Assembly (NCBI GenBank): GCA_937926025.1
Contig: CALANQ010000391.1
Location: 1 to 20,158 of the forward strand
From: an uncultured Acidimicrobiales bacterium
GTDB lineage: Bacteria > Actinomycetota > Acidimicrobiia > Acidimicrobiales > Iamiaceae
Direction of reading: 5' to 3'
DNA: 20,158 nt
Both the position numbers and the translations under genes were made by a program. Under the pieces are notes generated by a model, which had not been told where the DNA came from, did not search any database, and saw only the letters and a list, made by a program, of their open reading frames with translations. Positions 16,147 through 20,158 of this stretch are shown here, one piece after another. How positions within the stretch are numbered: position 1 is the stretch's first letter; each line of letters opens with the position of its first letter.

Positions 16147-16150
16147 CTCT
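16145..16150 (+). promoter_or_regulatory. Putative -10 (TACTCT) of the amidohydrolase gene
   Basis: TACTCT fits TANNNT and overlaps the KstR-type box. The predicted start near 16157 leaves a leader of about 28 nt that holds AGGGAG (16172-16177), seven nt before GTG 16185. Confidence 0.45.
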
Positions 16151-16184
16151 GAGGGGATCCGGCCACCGCCCAGGGAGCGAGCCC

Positions 16185-17408
16185 GTGCCTGACCCGACCG
16201 TGGACCCCATCGCCGTCGCCAGCGCCTTCGAGGGCGCGCACGGCTACCGGCCCTTCGACGCCGACAACCACTACTACGAGGCGCTCGACGCCTTCAGCCG
16301 CCACCTCGACCCCCGCCACGCCACCCGCGTGTTCGAGTGGGCCCAGATCGGCCGGCGCACCTACCCGGTGCTCGGCGGCAAGGTGTTCCGGGGCGTCAAG
16401 AACGCCACGTTCGACCCGGTCGCCTTCCCCGGCGTCCTCGCCGACTACTTCCGCGGCAACCCCCACGGCGACGACCCGCTGGAGCTGCTCAGCCGCCACG
16501 AGCCCATCCGGCCCGAGTACCGCGACCGCGACGCCCGCCTCGCCGTCATGGACCGCCACGGCCTGGACAAGGTGTGGCTGTTCCCCACCCTCGGGATGAT
16601 CTACGAGGATCCCCTCAAGCACGATCCCGAGGCCGTGCAGCTCCTGTTCACCGCGTTCAACCGGTGGCTCGACGAGGACTGGGGCTTCGCCTACCAGGAC
16701 CGCATCTTCTCGGCCCCGTACTTCACGCTCGTCGACGTCGACTGGGCGTGCGCCGAGCTGGAGTGGGCCATCGACCGGGGTGCCCGCACCATCGTCACCC
16801 GCCCGGCCGCCCCCACCACGGTCGATGGGCCGTGCTCCCCGGCGGACCCCCGCTTCGACCCGTTCTGGGCGCGGGTCAACGAGGCCGGCATCACCGTGGT
16901 CGTCCACGCCGGCGACTCCGGGTACACCTCGCACGGGTACGCCACCGACGGCTTCACCACGGACTTCGGCGGCATCCCCCAGCCCATCAAGATGCTCCAG
17001 CTCGAACGGCCCATCGAGGACTGGTTGTCGTCGCTCATCTGCGACAACCTCTTCCACCGCTTCCCCAACCTGCGGGTGGCCTCGGTGGAGAACGGTTCCA
17101 AGTTCCTGCCCGGCATGTTCGAGCGGCTGCGCATCCTCAGCCGCAAGATGAACGGCTGGTTCCCCGAGGACCCGGTGGAGACGTTCCGCCGCCACGTGTG
17201 GGTCAACCCGTTCTGGGAGGACCACGTCGACGACGTCATCGCCAGCTGCGGCGCCGACCGGGTGATCTTCGGCAGCGACTGGCCCCACATCGAGGCGCTC
17301 CCCAACCCGCTGGACTACGTGGCCGAGGTCGCCCACCTCGACGAGCCCACCCAGAAGCGCATCCTCGCCGACAACGTCGCCGCCCTCAACCAGCTCCAAC
17401 CCGCCTGA
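16185..17408 (+). CDS. Amidohydrolase_2 family metal-dependent hydrolase
   Basis: A 407-residue TIM-barrel protein of the ACMSD-like amidohydrolase family, which includes decarboxylases and hydrolases. The N-terminal metal motif is DADNHYYE (Asp25, His29); further likely ligands are His241 (VVVHAGDSG), His291 (LFHRFPNLRV) and Asp365 in FGSDWPHIE. NLRVASVENGS is the typical strand before the last barrel helices. The GTG start lies seven nt after AGGGAG. Proteins of this type are abundant in actinobacteria near acyl-CoA, lipid or steroid catabolism genes, and the KstR-type box upstream fits that setting. The substrate is unknown. Confidence 0.9.
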   Translation: MPDPTVDPIAVASAFEGAHGYRPFDADNHYYEALDAFSRHLDPRHATRVFEWAQIGRRTYPVLGGKVFRGVKNATFDPVAFPGVLADYFRGNPHGDDPLELLSRHEPIRPEYRDRDARLAVMDRHGLDKVWLFPTLGMIYEDPLKHDPEAVQLLFTAFNRWLDEDWGFAYQDRIFSAPYFTLVDVDWACAELEWAIDRGARTIVTRPAAPTTVDGPCSPADPRFDPFWARVNEAGITVVVHAGDSGYTSHGYATDGFTTDFGGIPQPIKMLQLERPIEDWLSSLICDNLFHRFPNLRVASVENGSKFLPGMFERLRILSRKMNGWFPEDPVETFRRHVWVNPFWEDHVDDVIASCGADRVIFGSDWPHIEALPNPLDYVAEVAHLDEPTQKRILADNVAALNQLQPA

Positions 17409-17424
17409 CGAAGCGGGGGTGGGG

Positions 17425-17454
17425 TTGCCAGGTCGGACGGGGTGGGCGCATACT
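17425..17454 (+). promoter_or_regulatory. leuA promoter
   Basis: TTGCCA (17425-17430, one mismatch to TTGACA) and CATACT (17449-17454) are separated by 18 bp. The predicted transcription start falls at about 17461, at or next to the leader-peptide ATG at 17462, so the leader peptide is probably translated from a leaderless transcript. Confidence 0.65.
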
Positions 17455-17461
17455 GGTCCGG

Positions 17462-17497
17462 ATGCGTCCGACCGCCCACCTCCTTCTGCTTATGTAG
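17462..17497 (+). CDS. leuL: leuA leader peptide (Leu-rich, 11 codons)
   Basis: ATG 17462 opens an 11-codon frame, MRPTAHLLLLM, ending at TAG 17495-17497. Codons 7-10 are four consecutive leucine codons (CTC CTT CTG CTT); two are CTT, a codon that is uncommon in such a GC-rich genome and so likely to stall when charged tRNA-Leu is short. It begins seven nt after the CATACT hexamer. Downstream lie a hairpin and a terminator hairpin, then leuA. This is the classic layout of ribosome-mediated attenuation. The gene name is used by analogy only. Confidence 0.8.
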   Translation: MRPTAHLLLLM

Positions 17498-17498
17498 C

Positions 17499-17526
17499 CA
17501 CGTGCCACGCCGCACCGCGGCACGTG
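17499..17526 (+). promoter_or_regulatory. Leader hairpin 1 (pause-type stem) of the leuA attenuator
   Basis: CACGTGCC (17499-17506) and GGCACGTG (17519-17526) form a perfect 8-bp stem with a 12-nt loop, starting two nt after the leader-peptide stop. A competing fold is visible: CGCA (17511-17514) with TGCG (17537-17540) plus GCGG (17517-17520) with CCGC (17530-17533). It would exclude both this stem and the terminator and could serve as the antiterminator. Confidence 0.6.
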
Positions 17527-17531
17527 CCTCC

Positions 17532-17568
17532 GCTCCTGCGCCTCCGGGCCGGGAGCTTCTTTCGTTTT
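17532..17568 (+). terminator. Attenuator terminator upstream of leuA
   Basis: Hairpin with 17532-17538 pairing to 17550-17556 (GCTCCTG with CGGGAGC, one G-U), a single bulged C, then 17540-17542 pairing to 17547-17549 around a TCCG tetraloop. It is followed at once by a T-rich tract (TTCTTTCGTTTT, 17557-17568), striking in this GC-rich sequence. Position between leader peptide and leuA marks it as an attenuator. Confidence 0.75.
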
Positions 17569-17675
17569 CGGGCCACGGTGCGGCCCACCCCGACCGAACC
17601 GGCCGGGCGCCCGATCACCGGCGCCGCCCGCCACCTGCACGAGACTGAAACCAGCACACGAGAAGCGAGACCGAG

Positions 17676-19397
17676 ATGCCCCCGCAGCCTGCGACCCCCA
17701 AGACGATGCCGTTCGCCAAGTACCAGCCGTACATCCCGCTGGACCTGCGCGACCGCACCTGGCCGGACAACCGCCTCACCGAGGCACCGCGGTGGTGCGC
17801 GGTGGACCTGCGCGACGGCAACCAGGCGCTCATCGACCCGATGGACCCCAGCCGCAAGCTGAAGATGTTCCAGACGCTGGTCGACATGGGCTACAAGGAG
17901 ATCGAGGTCGGGTTCCCCTCCGCGAGCCAGACGGACTTCGACTTCGTGCGCCAGCTGATCGAGGACGACCTGGTCCCCTCCGACGTCACCATCCAGGTGC
18001 TGACGCAGTGCCGTGAGGACCTGATCCGCCGCACCTACGACGCCATCGACGGCGCCCACTCGGCCATCGTCCACTTCTACAACTCGACCTCCACCCTGCA
18101 GCGCAAGGTGGTGTTCGGCCTGGACAAGGACGGCATCACCGAGATCGCGGTCAACGCCGCCAAGCTGTGCCGCAAGCTCGAGGAGGAGCACCCGGACACG
18201 TTCATCCGCTACGAGTACTCGCCCGAGAGCTACACGGGCACGGAGGTCGAGTACGCGGTGGAGATCTGCGACGCGGTGGCCGAGGTCATCGAGCCCACCG
18301 TGGACAAGAAGCTGATCATGAACCTGCCGGCCACGGTGGAGATGTACACGCCGAACCTGTACGCCGACACCATCGAGTGGTTCCTGCGCACGGTGAAGAA
18401 CCGCGAGGCCATCGTGCTGTCGCTGCACCCCCACAACGACCGCGGCTGCGCGGTGGCCGCGGCCGAGCTGGGCGTGCTGGCCGGTGCCGACCGGGTGGAG
18501 GGCTGCCTGTTCGGCAACGGCGAGCGCACCGGCAACGTCGATCTGGTGACGCTGGGGCTCAACCTGTTCGCCCAGGGCGTCGACCCGCAGATCGACTTCT
18601 CCGACATCGACGCCATCCGCCGCGTGGCGGAGTACTGCAACCGGCTGCCGGTCCACGAGCGCCACCCGTGGGCGGGCGACCTCGTCTACACGGCGTTCTC
18701 CGGCTCGCACCAGGACGCCATCAAGAAGGGCTTCGCCGCCCTGTACGCCGATGCCGAGGCGGCCGGTGCCGCGGATCCCACCAAGGACTACGCCGAGTGG
18801 GGCGTGCCGTACCTGCCCATCGACCCGGCGCACGTCGGCCGCACCTACGAGGCCGTCATCCGGGTGAACAGCCAGTCCGGCAAGGGCGGCGTGGCCTACA
18901 TCATGGAGACCGAGCACGGCTTCGCCCTGCCGCGGCGCCTGCAGATCGAGTTCTCCCGGACCATCCAGACCATCACCGAGGACACCGGCACCGAGATCAC
19001 GCCGGGCGCCATGTGGGATGCGTTCTCCACCACGTACCTGCCCGACGATGCGCCGTACGTGCTGAGGTCGACGGAGCTGCGCACCGACGCCGACGGGGTC
19101 ACCCCCATCACCGCCCAGCTGCTGGTGGACGGCGAGGCCGCCACGGTGACCGGCACCGGCAACGGCCCGATCGCTGCGTTCGTCGACGCCATCGCCACGG
19201 TGGGCATCGAGATCGACGTCGTCGACTACCACGAGCACTCGATGGGGGCCGGGGCCGGCGCCACCGCCGTGGCCTACGTGGAGACGGTCGACCCCGGCAG
19301 CACGGTCCGCTGGGGCATCGGCACCGACCCCAACATCATCACGGCGTCGCTGAAGGCGGTGCTGGGCGCAGCGTCGCGGGCTCGCCGCGACGCCTGA
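17676..19397 (+). CDS. leuA: 2-isopropylmalate synthase
   Basis: Condenses acetyl-CoA with 2-ketoisovalerate, the first committed step of leucine synthesis in the cytoplasm. The 573-residue length fits the actinobacterial LeuA type 2. The TIM-barrel domain has DLRDGNQALIDPM (catalytic Arg46, metal Asp47), SLHPHNDRG (metal His251 and His253) and GCLFGNGERTGNVDL. A linker region is followed by the C-terminal leucine-binding regulatory domain (about 435-570) with TGTGNGPIAAFVDAI, so feedback inhibition by leucine is expected. ATG 17676 follows only a weak purine-rich stretch. Upstream is a 178-nt leader with a terminator, giving transcriptional attenuation as well. No other leu genes are in the window. 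Confidence 0.97.
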   Translation: MPPQPATPKTMPFAKYQPYIPLDLRDRTWPDNRLTEAPRWCAVDLRDGNQALIDPMDPSRKLKMFQTLVDMGYKEIEVGFPSASQTDFDFVRQLIEDDLVPSDVTIQVLTQCREDLIRRTYDAIDGAHSAIVHFYNSTSTLQRKVVFGLDKDGITEIAVNAAKLCRKLEEEHPDTFIRYEYSPESYTGTEVEYAVEICDAVAEVIEPTVDKKLIMNLPATVEMYTPNLYADTIEWFLRTVKNREAIVLSLHPHNDRGCAVAAAELGVLAGADRVEGCLFGNGERTGNVDLVTLGLNLFAQGVDPQIDFSDIDAIRRVAEYCNRLPVHERHPWAGDLVYTAFSGSHQDAIKKGFAALYADAEAAGAADPTKDYAEWGVPYLPIDPAHVGRTYEAVIRVNSQSGKGGVAYIMETEHGFALPRRLQIEFSRTIQTITEDTGTEITPGAMWDAFSTTYLPDDAPYVLRSTELRTDADGVTPITAQLLVDGEAATVTGTGNGPIAAFVDAIATVGIEIDVVDYHEHSMGAGAGATAVAYVETVDPGSTVRWGIGTDPNIITASLKAVLGAASRARRDA

Positions 19398-19408
19398 GCC
19401 CGTCGTCG

Positions 19409-19441
19409 GGTCGGCGAGGGTCCCGTCTGCCCCCGCCGACC
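19409..19441. terminator. Bidirectional hairpin between leuA and convergent lipoprotein gene
   Basis: GGTCGGCG (19409-19416) pairs perfectly with CGCCGACC (19434-19441); past one bulged A, GGG (19418-19420) pairs with CCC (19431-19433), leaving a 10-nt loop. The stem of 11 pairs lies in the 54-nt gap between two convergent genes. There is no T tract on either side, as often in actinobacterial terminators. Confidence 0.6.
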
Positions 19442-19451
19442 AGGACGAGGC

Positions 19452-20006
19452 TCAGCTCACCACCACCGAGCCCAGCTCGGCGCCGGTGATGTCCAGCGAG
19501 ACCGGGTAGGTCCCGGGCTCGGTGATCACGAAGCCGATCGCCGTGCCCGGGACCAGCGTCTGGCCGCCGGCGCACCCGATCACGACGGCATCGATGCTGG
19601 CGCCCTCGTCGGCTTTGATGCCGAACATCTGGCCGGCGGCGACCTCGAGGGTGCCGGGGTCCATGGACGTGCCGTCGGCGGCGATCACCGCGGTGTCCTC
19701 GTCGGTCAGGTCGGCCTCGGACTGCTCGCTCTGGTCGGCGGCGAACAGCACCACCGAGTCGCCGGAGAGCTTGTCGCTGTCGGCGGAGGCGGCGCAGTCC
19801 TGCTCGCCATCGGCGGACCCGGTGTCGCCGCTGTCGCCCGCGTCGGCGGTGGTGTCGCCGGTGCCCTCGTCGGTGGGTGCCGCAGTGGTCTTCGACGTGT
19901 CACCCGAGGCGCCGTCGGATCCGCCGCTGGACCCGCAGGCGGCGGCGCCGGTCACGAGGAACGCGCTGATGGCGGTGAGGGCGAGCAGGCGGCGGGTGCG
20001 GTTCAC
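19452..20006 (-). CDS. Lipoprotein with possible cupredoxin-like C-terminal domain, function unknown
   Basis: A 184-residue exported lipoprotein: RTRRLLALTAISAFLVTGAAAC with lipidated Cys24, then a low-complexity Gly/Ser/Asp/Thr/Ala linker to about residue 75. The C-terminal part (about 80-184) has MDPGTLEVAAGQMFGIKADEG and ends ITEPGTYPVSLDITGAELGSVVV, a strand pattern reminiscent of cupredoxin-like folds, but I see no His/Met copper ligand set, so metal binding is unlikely. Two Cys in the mature protein could pair. The GTG start 20006 was chosen because AGGAG lies six nt before it and the signal peptide begins there. It converges on leuA. The lipoprotein call is solid; the fold is a guess. 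Confidence 0.75.
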   Translation of the reverse strand: MNRTRRLLALTAISAFLVTGAAACGSSGGSDGASGDTSKTTAAPTDEGTGDTTADAGDSGDTGSADGEQDCAASADSDKLSGDSVVLFAADQSEQSEADLTDEDTAVIAADGTSMDPGTLEVAAGQMFGIKADEGASIDAVVIGCAGGQTLVPGTAIGFVITEPGTYPVSLDITGAELGSVVVS

Positions 20007-20076
20007 GGGAGCTCCTGGGAGGGGCGGCTGGGGGCCGCATCGTGACAACCCCCCGGTGCGGGCGCAACGGTCTACC

Positions 20077-20093
20077 GGTCCCGTTCTGGTCCC
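20077..20093. repeat. Direct repeat GGTCCC x2, one helical turn apart, upstream of the lipoprotein gene
   Basis: GGTCCC occurs at 20077-20082 and 20088-20093, 11 bp from start to start. It lies about 70-90 nt upstream of the lipoprotein GTG, where a minus-strand promoter would be expected. It could be a regulator site or chance in GC-rich DNA. Confidence 0.3.
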
Positions 20094-20158
20094 AACCTGG
20101 CCCGCCGTTACCTAGACCGCCGGCACGACTACCCATTCCCCTCCGCTGCTGGCCATCC

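Noticed and set aside
17498..17675. A second protein-coding gene between the leader peptide and leuA
   Set aside because: Open frames here are short or are shadows; the region is explained by hairpins and the leuA 5' leader, and its T-rich tract breaks the coding base pattern.

Overview
The window is very GC-rich with strong third-position GC bias, dense overlapping gene starts (GTGA stop/start overlaps) and several start codons placed 7-9 nt after a TANNNT hexamer. With a fused CydDC exporter, secreted FKBP lipoproteins and a leucine attenuator, this points to a chromosome of an actinobacterium. Acidimicrobiia (Iamia/Ilumatobacter-like) is my best guess for the class, but that is inference only. 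Apart from the break in cydDC, this is housekeeping and respiratory gene content, with no phage, IS, CRISPR or RNA gene seen.

Layout. 2-1812 (+): 3' part of an archaeal-type valyl-tRNA synthetase, coupled to a small DUF5522 Cys-rich protein. 1875-7964 (+): cytochrome bd oxidase operon cydA-cydB-cydDC behind a DosR-like palindrome; the fused cydDC reading frame is broken just before its first Walker A motif. 7953-9289 (-): a His-rich single-helix membrane protein and an MscS channel. 9361-11030 (-): two secreted FKBP-type isomerase-like genes holding three FKBP modules. 11116-12576 (+): exported coiled-coil lytic transglycosylase. 12578-13090 (-): methylated-DNA-cysteine methyltransferase. 13213-16135 (+): ABC-2 transporter pair, a YjbR-like protein and an alpha/beta hydrolase. 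16133-17408 (+): an amidohydrolase behind a perfect KstR-type box. 17425-19397 (+): leuA preceded by a leader peptide with four consecutive Leu codons and a terminator hairpin. 19452-20006 (-): a lipoprotein of unknown function, convergent with leuA.

How the parts work together. CydAB is a high-affinity quinol oxidase for low oxygen; CydDC is needed for its assembly, and the upstream palindrome resembles the hypoxia-response DosR site, so the unit reads as a low-oxygen respiratory operon. The leuA leader contains all the elements of ribosome-mediated attenuation. The FKBPs, transglycosylase and lipoprotein are envelope proteins. The most interesting signals are regulatory: the leuA attenuator, the DosR-like and KstR-like boxes, and a recurring leaderless promoter pattern.
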